Assembly: GCA_004380135.1 (NCBI GenBank)
Contig: QXCR01000373.1
Coordinates: 1-12,044 of the forward strand
DNA length: 12,044 nt
Origin: Stemphylium vesicarium
Lineage: Eukaryota > Ascomycota > Dothideomycetes > Pleosporales > Pleosporaceae
Direction of reading: 5' to 3'
Shown here: in pieces, positions 1-8,397 of the stretch
Position numbering within the stretch: position 1 is the first letter of the stretch
Layout of the letters: each line of letters opens with the position of its first letter
Translations under genes and position numbers: made by a program
The notes under the pieces: model-generated
Database searches by the model: none
What the model was told of the DNA's origin: nothing
What the model saw: only the letters and a program-made list of their open reading frames with translations

Positions 1-658
1 CTCTTTCTGAAGCTGCCTGCAGTGCGTTGCCGTACGATCCACCCTGCGCGTTGACCTCGGCGCCCTTGTCGAGTAGCGTCTTGACTATCTGCTCGTGGCC
101 TCTTTCTGAAGCTGCCTGCAGTGCGTTGCCGTACGGTCCACCCTGCGCGTTGACGTCGGCGCCCTTGTCGAGCAGCGTCTTGACTATCTGCTCGTGGCCT
201 CCCCATGAAGCTGCATACAGTGCGTTGCCGTACGGTCCACCCTGCGCGTTGACCTCAGCGCCCGCGTTAAGCAGCGTCTTGACTATCTGCTCGTGGCCTC
301 CAGCTAAAGCTGCCTGCAGTGCGTTGCCGTACGGTCCACCCTGCGCGTTGACGTCGGCGCCCTTGTCGAGCAGCGTCTTGACTATCTGCTCGTGGCCTCC
401 CCATGAAGCTGCCTGCAGTGCGTTGCCGTAGTATCCACCCTGCGCGTTGACGTCGGCGCCCTTGTCGAGCAGCGTCTTGACTATCTGCTCGTGGCCTCTT
501 TCTGAAGCTGCATACAGTGCGTTGCCGTACTCTCCACCCTGCGCGTTGACCTCGGCGCCCTTGTCGAGTAGCGTCTTGACTATCTGCTCGTGGCCTCTTT
601 CTGAAGCTGCCTGCAGTGCGTTGCCGTAGTGTCCACCCTGCGCGTTGACCTCGGCACC
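1..658 (-). repeat. Tandem 99-bp repeat encoding ankyrin repeats (6.6 copies visible)
   Basis: Seven coding units of 33 residues start at 658, 559, 460, 361, 262, 163 and 64 on the minus strand; the last is cut by the window edge. Each unit reads G-A-[D/E]-VNAQGG, variable residue, YGNAL, [Q/Y]AA, three variable residues, GHEQIVKTLL, [D/N][K/A]. This is an ankyrin unit with NALQ in place of the usual TPLH. Between units the DNA is identical except at a few codons: unit residue 3 (E/D), 10 (H,E,Y,P,P,P,S in order), 16 (Q or Y), 19-21 (SER, SWG or LAG) and 32-33 (DK, once NA), plus a few silent changes. The number of units beyond the left edge is unknown. Confidence 0.95.
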
Positions 659-3064
659 CTTATCGAGCAGCAGTCTTGTAACTGTACTACAGCCTAACAA
701 CGCTGCGTAGTAAAGCGGCATAGGTATGCTATCAAGGCTTTTCTTTAGATTTGTCTTGTGCCACGGACTGTCTGGATCATGCAACCGGAGCCAGTTGAGA
801 TATGCAGGCTTTTCTCTGGCCATTAAACTCGCCGCTGGCTGACTGGCTTGTTCTCCCCCGTCCCCTGTCTTTCGAAGGTGGCTGCTCCAGAACTCTGCTG
901 AGTACCTTGCAAGTGCAAACGTCTGAAGAGTCTCTTCTTCTAATGGTTGCTGGAGCTGCATTAGGTATTTCAAAGATCCTTTTGCTATCGCATTGTGACA
1001 TTCAGCCTCTTGCATGCTGTACTGCTTTGCTGACCCTTGTCTGATTCTGTGCGACACGAGGTACTCCTGCACTGAGTAGTGTGCTAGAGCGATGATTTGT
1101 TGGGTAGGCCCTAGCCTTCCGTCCTCTTCGTTCTTCGTAATAGTGACTAGACTAGAGCAGATGTCCAGCGCTTCTAGCGGGTCTACCAGCACTTCATCGC
1201 GGTTGAACGCTAGATCGCGCGCAACATCGATAGCAACAACTTCAGCAACTTCTGTGACAGAAAGCGGCCGGGCAGAGAACGTTAGCCACTGTAGGATGCG
1301 CATCGCGTACACGCAGTCCTCTTTACTTATAGCGGTAAGGATGCGGTCGTATGTCTGGTCTAGCGTTTGCGGTAAAGTGGCGAGTGAATTGCGCAGCATC
1401 ACTAGGTTGCGACACTTTGCCAACGTGTCCAGCTGGCATACAGCCCACCGGAACCTACGCTATCGTCAGATCTAGCTCAGCAGAGAACTAAATCAAAACA
1501 CTTACATCCCGCGAGCTCCGCTCATTAGCGAGGCCTCAATCTCCTGCCTGACGACGGCATCCTTGTTCCATTTCGCCAAGCCCTTGTCGACACGCAGCCT
1601 TTGTTGGATGTATCGCTGTATGTCTTGGTCCACTACGTCCCTTTGAAGACATACAGCGTCCTCCTCCCTAATGTATTCCCCTAAGGAGCGCTCGATATCC
1701 CGCTCTTTCCGGCTAGTCATGAGCAGATGCAGATTGTCAAGCTGCCACTCAGCTACTGCTTCGAGCATGTCCATCAGCTCCGAGCGCTGCGTACACTCGT
1801 CCAGAGCATCGAGAACAACGTACACGTGGGTGAATTCTTGCGCCGATTGCCTTGTTACTTGTAAAAGCGCATGCAGCGAAGGCTGTCGTTTTCCGTTCTC
1901 GCAAGATGAGAACAATGCGTCAACGCTCTTGGGTATCACGACCAAACGCTGGAGAAGCTGGCATAGCAGTGAGCGCAGCATAAGCTCTGGATCCTGATTC
2001 TGTGTATCGTTGAAGTCGAAGTAGAAGTACGCCGTCACCATGTTAGTGTCATCATGGCAGTATTGCAGCAGATTCTCAACAACAGTAGAGCTCAGGATGG
2101 TCTTTCCACATCCTGGGATGCCGTGCAGCCACAGCCGCGACGCTGCTCTTTTCTTCCAGTCTGTGAACTTTGCGCTTTCCAGCAGCCAGAGACCTGTCTT
2201 AGCCTGCCGCTGCTTGTGCGCTTTGTGGTAGTTGGTGGACGGATCAGGCGCCGAAAGCCAGCTGCAAATATTGCCAAGCCTCTCTTCTTGGTCGTGACTG
2301 CGGCCTTTGTGCTTCAGAATAACCGCACTTCTAAGCCGATCGCGTGCGTTTCCTCTGCCTTCGCCATATATCAGCGGTAGATGGATGTCAAATATGCCGA
2401 ACAGGCAATATGCTCCATCTTCATCGCGTGTCGTCTGGCGATCTTCTGCCCAAGAGAACCGCTCGACTACGCTAAACTCAGACACTTGCTTCCCTAACAG
2501 AGCTTCGCTAGGTATTCCTGTAATCTCACTGATAGTGTCTTTGAGGGACTGCTTGTCCCCTAGCAGCTCTCCCTCTTTCGAAAAGAACTCGACAGAGCGG
2601 GGAGCCAGTAGTTCCTGAAGCGTCCAGCCTCGGTTGAACCACCTGCTCTTCCTGAACGCTGCCTTCCATCTTCTGCGCAAACTGCTATTCCCTTCTAATG
2701 AGTTGTTCTTGACGTCCGAAAGCAAGACATAGCACTTCTCCGCTTTCTGATACCAGCAGAACATAGAGTTGATTGCTTCTTGAAGCTCTTGGCTGTTCGT
2801 CTTGTCGATGCAGCAGGTGTCAACCCAGAAGTATTTCAGACCGTCCCGCTCAGCCTGTTGCGCGCAGAAGCGAATCTTCTGGTATCCCTCTTTGCGTGGT
2901 GTGTCGACGTCTACTGCGTTGTCTAGATCTTTTAGATCGGCAAATGTCACCTCCTGCCCCTCCTTCCAAGTGTGCGACAGGATCGCGTATGGGGGAATCC
3001 TGTCTCCGATCAGGTCCTCAGTCCACCCAAGTCTCCCATCGCCTGTAGTGTATAGCAGTCGCAT
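1..3064 (-). CDS. HET-NACHT-ankyrin NLR protein, two exons, C-terminus beyond the window
   Basis: Fungal NOD-like receptor, expected to act in the cytosol in non-self recognition (heterokaryon incompatibility) and regulated cell death. Coding exons are 3064-1506 and 1454-1, giving at least 1004 residues; the frame is open at the left edge. The start is ATG 3064; MRLL at the very N-terminus is usual for HET-E/HET-D relatives. HET domain, residues about 1-235: YAILSHTW (26-33), WVDTCCIDK (80-88), SRWFNRGWTLQELLAP (140-155), then YCLFGIFDIHLPLIYGEG (219-236). NACHT NTPase: Walker A GIPGCGKT (315-322), Walker B VVLDALDE (416-423), TSR sensor (450-452). Across the splice junction comes GMFRWAVCQLDTL, a block seen in this family just after NACHT, then AHYSVQEYL (644-652). 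Ankyrin repeats begin at residue 786 after one divergent capping repeat. No stop or frameshift interrupts it, and codon use is normal, not RIP-like. Domain assignment is by motif recognition. Repeat number and the gene end are unknown. Confidence 0.93.
1455..1505 (-). other. 51-nt spliceosomal intron in the NLR gene
   Basis: The donor is GTAAGT (1505-1500), a branch-site match CTGAC lies at 1469-1465 (branch A at 1466), and the acceptor TAG is at 1457-1455. The intron is phase 2: AT at the end of exon 1 plus G of exon 2 rebuild a Met codon. Removal joins two open frames and recreates GMFRWAVCQLDTL, which is conserved in this family. Without splicing, translation stops at TAA 1504-1502, inside the donor site. 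An unspliced gene model would therefore end at residue 520 and lose the ankyrin half. Confidence 0.92.
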
Positions 3065-4118
3065 CGGGCTGTGTGTTTGTCCGTATGCGCGAGCGGTGGG
3101 AGGAAGTCTTGGAGCCTCAAAGCAGGCTGACGGAATCGACGGCGCACGGCAGCTGGCTCGCGCAGGGCGTGGAGATCGTAGTTATCAGGGCTGTTTCGAG
3201 TGCTAACTGATGGTTTGCTAAGGTAGAGGTGAGCACGACTGCCCTCCTCGTTGTTGGGGCAGGCTGCATCTCCAACACCTAAGGCAGGAGGCGCAGCCCG
3301 CACGCGCCGTGACGTGAGGCTGGCTGGGCACGGCTGAAAACGCATGATCGCGCGACAGCCAGCGTGCTGCAAGCCGAGAAGCAGTTCTTGCCTGTGAACG
3401 CGACCTGATAGTGTAGAAAGCATAAGTTATGGATCGTCGTGTCCTGTAAGAGGATTTCACGATGCCTGTGCAGCGCGTGCTAGTTCGTGCAAGGACACAC
3501 TGGGCACAGGGACTCTGTGCCGCCAACCATCCTGGGGCTCAAAACGCAGCGCAGCGACAACAGCGTCAAAAACAACCCAGAACATCTTAAGTGACGCATT
3601 TGTCTAACGCCAGCAAGTAGCTTTAACGCGGAAAACGAAATGCTATTAATGTGCAGCATGCTGTAAACCATGTTTACGCAACCTCCGCCTACCCAATCGC
3701 GACTCCCCTATCCTCGAGCCTGCCACCCTTAGTTATTTAATGCTAGTACGCTGCCTTGTCTATCTAAAGTCTGCGACATACACTGTTAACTCCCCTAAGA
3801 AGCGTCGAGTAATCGTAAAGCCAACATGCTAAAAGGACGTACAGTAAGGCCTCTTGCCTCGGCTACGGCAACGTTCAATGAGAGACACAAGAACCGCGCG
3901 AATAGCTACCACAAGGCATAGCAATAGACAAATTAGACGACGCCACAGTGGCGTCACGACAATAAGAACCTTACGGTGGCACATACAATTATTGATCTTG
4001 AGAAGCACAGCAGAACAATCGGCTTTCCGCTGGCGTACCAAGAGGCTCCGCTACAAGATCACGACAGCCGTCCTACCCAGGCTATCACAAGCTTGATCTC
4101 ATGTCCTAATCCACTAAC
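3065..4118. other. Gene-poor spacer between NLR 5' end and transposase 3' end
   Basis: About 1 kb without a convincing gene. It must hold the NLR promoter and 5' leader (right of 3064) and the 3' end of the transposon (left of 4119). Short open frames on the minus strand (3010-3423, 3218-3526, 3480-3671, 3829-4041) are arginine-, cysteine- or serine-rich, mutually overlapping, partly start at TTG, and match no family I know. Composition is near normal, with little sign of RIP. One perfect 17-nt palindrome lies at 3939-3955. I see no tRNA, rRNA or other RNA gene. Confidence 0.6.
3939..3955. repeat. Perfect 17-nt palindrome (8-bp arms, 1-nt centre)
   Basis: GACGCCAC, then A, then GTGGCGTC. It lies 164 bp past the transposase stop codon. 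It could be a hairpin in a transposase 3' untranslated region, a protein-binding site, or chance. No partner copy was seen elsewhere in the window. Confidence 0.4.
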
Positions 4119-5858
4119 TTAGTACATCCGCGCCACTGGGGCCCTCCACGGGGCAGGTGCAGTCTCAATCCCCACCACAGCTGCAATGGTCGACGTTGTC
4201 GCTAGCGTTACCGCTGGTTCCGGCTCTTCGGTCACCCGCCTCGCCTTCGTCTTTGGCTCCGCTGTATCATGCTCTACCGCAGCACTCTTGCGCTTTCTGC
4301 CTCGCTTCCCTTTGCCTTTCGCCTTCTGAGCAGCGTCTTTCTCAGCACGCTTCTCTCGTGCTTCCATGAGCTCCTCGTAGCCCATCACCTTGGCTTTGCC
4401 TAGCACTAGCGACGTGGTCGATCGTCGCACCTTGGCTTCGCTGTTGACTGTGAGCAAGAATCGGATGTGTTTTTTGTGGAGGGCTCCCTCTGCGAGAGAC
4501 AGCTGCGCAGCTTTGGCTAACTTATGCAGGTGTCTCTGCAGGTTTCGTTTGCTTGTCTCGTCGAGAGCACCAGCATCCTGCTCGATAATCAGATTTCGAA
4601 GCGACGCAAGGCCCTCTGCTGACAACGGTGTGACAGGTGTTTGTGGAACTTCGCTCTCGCGGCAAGCCTCAACATTCACCTCGTCGGCTTTCGGGATCAT
4701 CAGATCAGCGAGAGGTTTTGGCATGCTCCTAAGCACCCTGTCTGGGTTGAACGGAAACAGACCACTTGCAGCAAAGCCAGCTATAATGTTCTTAGAAGTG
4801 AAGGCCTTCTCCCTTGCAGGGCTATAGAGTGAAGTAAAGTGCTCTTTGCCGATGGTGTTAACGCCTCCCCGCTCTAGGCGCTCGACTTGCTCGCGATAGG
4901 CTGCCTTGAGAGGAGAAAACACGGCAACGTCGCAAGGCTGCAGCTTGTGAGAAGTGTGAGAGGGGAGACGGCAAAGGAGGATATTGTTCGCAAAGCAAAA
5001 CTCCAGCACTTCCAGCGTCTCATGCGTTCCGAAGCCATCGCAGATCAGCACTCGCGGCTTGCCTCTAGCTCGCTCCTTGGTCGCAGGGTCAAATATACGC
5101 TGAAGCCATTGCAGGCTAATGTAAGAGTCCGTGTACCCAGTGTCAGAGCACGCGTACTGCCACCCAGGGGTGGGGAAGGTGGTCCAGTTGCTCCGGTGCG
5201 TGGCAGCTGGCCAGATAATCATGGGATCTAGATACCTACCATCACCACTGATGCACTCGATCGCGGTGACTAATGTGCGTTTGACACGTGCACCTCTATA
5301 GTCTCGCATGTCATCCTTACCTACTAAAACTTTGACCGTACCTAGCATAGATAGCATAACGCCAGTCTCGTCCATGTTGTATACATTCTCCTTAGAGATG
5401 GCTGGGTCTTTCAGCACCCTTCCGATCACTTCAAACCAATGTGTTATCTTCCAGTAAGTGTTCTTCTCGTGACGGCTCCAGTCCAGCGCCTTGACTCTTC
5501 TCGCTTGTGTCTCTGGATGGCGTTTCTCAAAACCCTGAGTCCAGTTCTTGCCGGGCGGCTTCAGCGGACGGTCGGTTTCGGATCGCTGGCGGGTGACGCA
5601 GAAAGCTAGGAAGCGTATGTACTTGATGCGCACAGGCTGGCCTAGATCAGACAACTGTAGGAGAAAACGGACGAGGGCGTCCTCCTCGTACGGAGCGAGG
5701 TACTGCTGGCTTTGGGCCTTTTCTTCGATCGAGCGACGACCGCGCGCGCGATGGTGGAGGGTCGTATGAGGGACTCCGCTACGATCTGCACGAGCACGGT
5801 ATGAGTCGGATAAGCTAGGAGGAACGGGTTGCGCTAGAGCACGGCTGGCCTTGTCCAT
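4119..5858 (-). CDS. Fot1/pogo-type (Tc1-mariner superfamily) DDE transposase, apparently intact
   Basis: A 579-residue single-exon transposase expected to cut and paste a DNA transposon at TA sites in the nucleus. The start ATG 5858 has A at -3 and G at +4. Residues about 18-45 resemble a Psq-type helix-turn-helix (GVPHTTLHHRARG). About 50-130 is a CENP-B-type DNA-binding region, including W106 and FEKRHPE. The catalytic DDE_1 domain has D163 in YNMDETG, D274 in LICDGFGTHE and D310 in KLQPCDVAVFSPLK. The last two are 35 residues apart, the DD35D pattern of Fot1/pogo elements. ASGLFPFNPDRVL (about 365-377) closes the catalytic region as in relatives. A Lys/Arg-rich tail (KGKGKRGRKRKSAA, about 530-545) may be a nuclear localisation signal. 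The length is within or slightly above the usual 500-560. No stop, frameshift or RIP-like bias is present, unlike the DNA to its right. A domesticated single-copy gene is an alternative, since no terminal inverted repeats were found. Confidence 0.92.
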   Translation of the reverse strand: MDKASRALAQPVPPSLSDSYRARADRSGVPHTTLHHRARGRRSIEEKAQSQQYLAPYEEDALVRFLLQLSDLGQPVRIKYIRFLAFCVTRQRSETDRPLKPPGKNWTQGFEKRHPETQARRVKALDWSRHEKNTYWKITHWFEVIGRVLKDPAISKENVYNMDETGVMLSMLGTVKVLVGKDDMRDYRGARVKRTLVTAIECISGDGRYLDPMIIWPAATHRSNWTTFPTPGWQYACSDTGYTDSYISLQWLQRIFDPATKERARGKPRVLICDGFGTHETLEVLEFCFANNILLCRLPSHTSHKLQPCDVAVFSPLKAAYREQVERLERGGVNTIGKEHFTSLYSPAREKAFTSKNIIAGFAASGLFPFNPDRVLRSMPKPLADLMIPKADEVNVEACRESEVPQTPVTPLSAEGLASLRNLIIEQDAGALDETSKRNLQRHLHKLAKAAQLSLAEGALHKKHIRFLLTVNSEAKVRRSTTSLVLGKAKVMGYEELMEAREKRAEKDAAQKAKGKGKRGRKRKSAAVEHDTAEPKTKARRVTEEPEPAVTLATTSTIAAVVGIETAPAPWRAPVARMY

Positions 5859-6024
5859 CGTGGCCGACTTGTTCGCGATGGGAAAAGGACGGGGAACGTC
5901 CAGACAGCAGGGAACAGAGCAGCCTCATGCACAACCGCTGTGTACGCGCGTGGCCGTAGATGCTTCCAGAAAGCCAGCAGCATGCGCCGCATCTATTTTG
6001 AGAGGCATACGCGACTGGCATAGC

Positions 6025-6051
6025 GCTGTATTCTTTACAATAGAATACAGC
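6025..6051. repeat. Inverted repeat, perfect 10-bp arms, 7-nt loop
   Basis: Arm GCTGTATTCT (6025-6034), loop TTACAAT, arm AGAATACAGC (6042-6051). It sits about 170 bp upstream of the transposase start. Candidate roles are a subterminal transposase-binding site or a regulator site; neither is shown by the sequence. Confidence 0.6.
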
Positions 6052-6062
6052 AGGCGATGAGA

Positions 6063-6102
6063 ACGCTAATGCAGGCTCATGCATGCTAAGCGATGTTAGC
6101 GT
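6063..6102. repeat. Weak inverted repeat, 7-bp arms
   Basis: ACGCTAA (6063-6069) faces TTAGCGT (6096-6102) across 26 bases that include GCATGC-type short palindromes. It lies close to the composition change at about 6230, so it is a possible remnant of a transposon end. Chance is also likely. Confidence 0.3.
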
Positions 6103-6231
6103 ATCCCGCCAGCTCGGGCTCGTTTTGAGAGATCTCCTGCTTCGCACTACGGGGCTGCCGGCATGCTCGCTCTCGCATCGAAGCGATCTCACGAGCCTAG
6201 GAAGTCGATCTTCTTACGTCGCACTCTCTGT

Positions 6232-7336
6232 TTAACCCTCTAAGCGCTTTAGTAGTCCTTAAAGTTACTAATAAATAGGGGGATATTGCTAACGAGTTAA
6301 TTAACGATAGTAACGAAACAATTAATAGCACGGCTAATATAATAGCGATTTATATTAGATGCAAATGTGCTTAAAGAGCAATAGCCTTATAATCATAGTA
6401 GATTAATAGTAGCCTTATAAGCCCGTAAATAGGAGGCGCCGAAGCTCCGAATCGCTAACCTGTCTCGCGACGTAGTGTGTCTCCTCACTTAGGGACGCAC
6501 CTTAAACCAACAAACATGTGGCCGCAAGATTGGACACACCAGGGAAGCTTAGTCCAAGTTTCGCATTTCCCTAAGAGTAATAACCTTATCTTGCCAACAA
6601 ACCTTAACTAACTCTTAACGCTCGCACGCTTATTATAGCAACTACTAAATCCCTTTACGTTCCTTCTTTATTATATTATGCGTTTTAATTTACATAGACT
6701 ATATAAGATCTTTTAGAGACTACCACAAAAGACTTATAAAAGCTAATATCTTCTATAGAGAGAGGACTTAGCACTTAAATTTAACGTAATAAAGTATTTC
6801 TTAGGATACTAAAAAGGTAATAGTAGTATAGGAAGCTATTATAGCTCGAACTGTAGGATCGTAGGGCTCCTACATCCACGAAATCGACCTTAGCTAAGAA
6901 TTAGAGAATTAACTAAACCTTCTACTTTAATTTTAAGGGCACTTAGTTAATAGCTTTTACTCCTTTATAAGTAGCTTATTAATAGCTAGAATTAATATAG
7001 GGTTCTTCTGTGGTGTTGATAGAATAGGCGACCTATTATAATGATCCTTTTGCGGCTCATAGCAAAGTATCTCCTAGGATTCCTCTTATATAGGAGTTGG
7101 AAACTTCTGGCGAACTGCCGGAGCGGGCATATCGGGAGTCTGCTGAAAAGTCTGCCGTAGGAGCGGGAAGCGTGCGAAAGGTTGTCTAATATTATTAGGC
7201 ATCCTACTCTACTATAAAGAACTCCTCTAGGGCGCTTTTATCGCAACTTGCGTGTTAGTAATAAAGTAATAACTACTATTATTACTTACTTTAACTATCC
7301 TTGCGTGCGGTTATGTTTATGTCGAGCGGTAGCCAT
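6232..7336 (-). pseudogene. Decayed gene A, unknown product, possible 5' intron
   Basis: A minus-strand frame from about 7246 to the TAA at 6234-6232 reads coherently if its 31 internal TAA/TAG codons were once Gln or Trp; one TGA (7059-7057) does not fit. Clean stretches include 7185-7060 (with TLPAPTADFSADSRYARSG), 6900-6784 (LAKVDFVDVGALRSYSSS) and 6501-6418 (GASLSEETHYVARQVSDSEL). Many Tyr residues look like former His codons, as RIP would give. ATG 7336 has A at -3 and G at +4 and is followed by a donor GTAAGT (7289-7284), a branch-like ACTAACA (7259-7253) and an AG at 7248-7247. Splicing there (43 nt), or at AG 7236-7235 (55 nt), puts the ATG in frame with the long frame. I do not recognise the product. 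TGA is rare everywhere in this block, so stop type alone is weak evidence. Confidence 0.38.
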
Positions 7337-7429
7337 GTTCAACATTTGCGATAGAGACAAGGCTCTCTTTATATAGCTTTCTACCGCTAACACTCGCTAG
7401 GGTGTGTAGCATAGCCCCGTCTTAATATT

Positions 7430-8206
7430 ATGTCTACCCACTCTCACCCAATAGTTTCGATTAGACCTAGAGCATCTCGTCTTGATAACTTCATTCTAAG
7501 ACAGGTAGCAAAAAGGCTTACACCATAGTCTATGTCTGCCCTACTAATATATCATTAGGTGCAGCTAGAGCCTGTAGATTTCTAACGCATAAATTATAGG
7601 ACCTAAAATTATATACATTAAAGGGCGTATAATCACATAATTAGCGTCATAGCGGTAAGGATGCTATGCAGTACCTCTGTGGCTGCAATGCATAGAAGGA
7701 AAGAGACCAATAGATTAAGAAGGATATGCTATCACATGGATTCACAGCCTCGATCTGCTATCACTACGGCAGTAAAGATGTTACGCATTCATATAATATT
7801 ATCATCTATAATATATTTATTAGTATAGGGCTAACGAGAATAGATTATCGTGTAAGAACTATGCATCTAAGTTTTATACCTTATATTTTAGGACGAGAAT
7901 AGTATAGTAGGTAGAGTAGTATAAAAGGTCACTATTAGTCCTATACTTAGCTCCTAACTTATTATAGATATCTTTAATAGCCTTTACTTAGAAGGATCTT
8001 TGCGTCTTAAAACATCTCCCTTCTTCTTTAATAATAGCTCTATTAAAGCTTCTTAAGTCCCCCTAGACTTAATAACCCTAGAATAGCTTTAAAATCTTAT
8101 AAATAGTATACTTAGAGGATATAAAGAAGATATAACTATAAACTATATTAAAGTACGTAATATTAATTACGTTTTCTAGTTGCTACTAAATACTAGTAGG
8201 ATATAA
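7430..8206 (+). pseudogene. Decayed frame, possible 5' part of gene B
   Basis: ATG 7430 lies only 93 bases from the divergent ATG of gene A and opens a frame with 32 codons before the first stop (N-terminus MSTHSHPIVSIRPRASRLDN). After five TAA/TAG stops, the same frame runs 68 codons without a stop (7622-7825). Further runs of about 30 codons follow (7958-8053, 8093-8176). The neighbouring frame (codons at 7501, 7504 and so on) is also partly open, with a 60-codon clean run at 7714-7893, and leads directly into gene B downstream. I cannot decide between the two from sequence alone; an intron or a frameshift could link them. No domain is recognised. Confidence 0.25.
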
Positions 8207-8397
8207 ATTATAGAACGGGGGTACCTCTAGCTAATTAGATTAAAAACCCTTCTCCTAAGATGCAAGCTCTACTTACTCTAGTTCTACTATTAGAAATCTC
8301 GGACGACCTAATCGCTTCCCCGCATCCTAGTAGACCTTAGGTATCCCCGCCGCTAGCTATGTTAGAAATTCTCGTTGCTGCTAATACAGTTCCTTAG

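Larger units (their letters stand above)
5859..6234. other. 5' flank of the transposase gene, GC-normal, no gene
   Basis: This stretch of 376 bases holds the transposase promoter and presumably one transposon end. Composition is normal up to about 6230, where AT content rises abruptly. Open frames here (5815-6192 minus, 5851-6060 plus) are shadows with no recognisable content. Two inverted repeats stand out, at 6025-6051 and 6063-6102. I looked for a sequence here whose reverse complement lies left of 4119 and found none, so the element boundary is not set. Confidence 0.55.

Noticed and set aside
27..629. Plus-strand frames of 134 and 60 residues with a strong internal repeat
   Set aside because: They are antisense shadows of the 99-bp ankyrin repeats; the repeat period creates the open frames. 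The minus frame carries the protein-family motifs.
777..1475. Short frames on both strands (minus 777-1001, plus 802-1044, plus 1092-1475)
   Set aside because: They overlap exon 2 of the NLR gene in wrong frames and show no family content.
1671..3206. Several plus-strand frames and a short minus frame across the HET-NACHT exon
   Set aside because: They are shadows of the NLR exon; Ser/Arg/Cys-rich translations without motifs.
3010..3671. Minus-strand frames upstream of the NLR start
   Set aside because: They are out of frame with the HET domain, overlap each other, and have no recognisable domain; HET homology begins at ATG 3064.
3829..4041. 70-residue minus frame with a hydrophobic stretch
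   Set aside because: It starts at TTG, lies close to the transposase 3' end, and has only a basic, low-complexity translation.
7324..7391. 8-bp inverted repeat AGCGGTAG / CTACCGCT between genes A and B
   Set aside because: It is short and widely spaced; no further pairing or RNA-like fold was seen.
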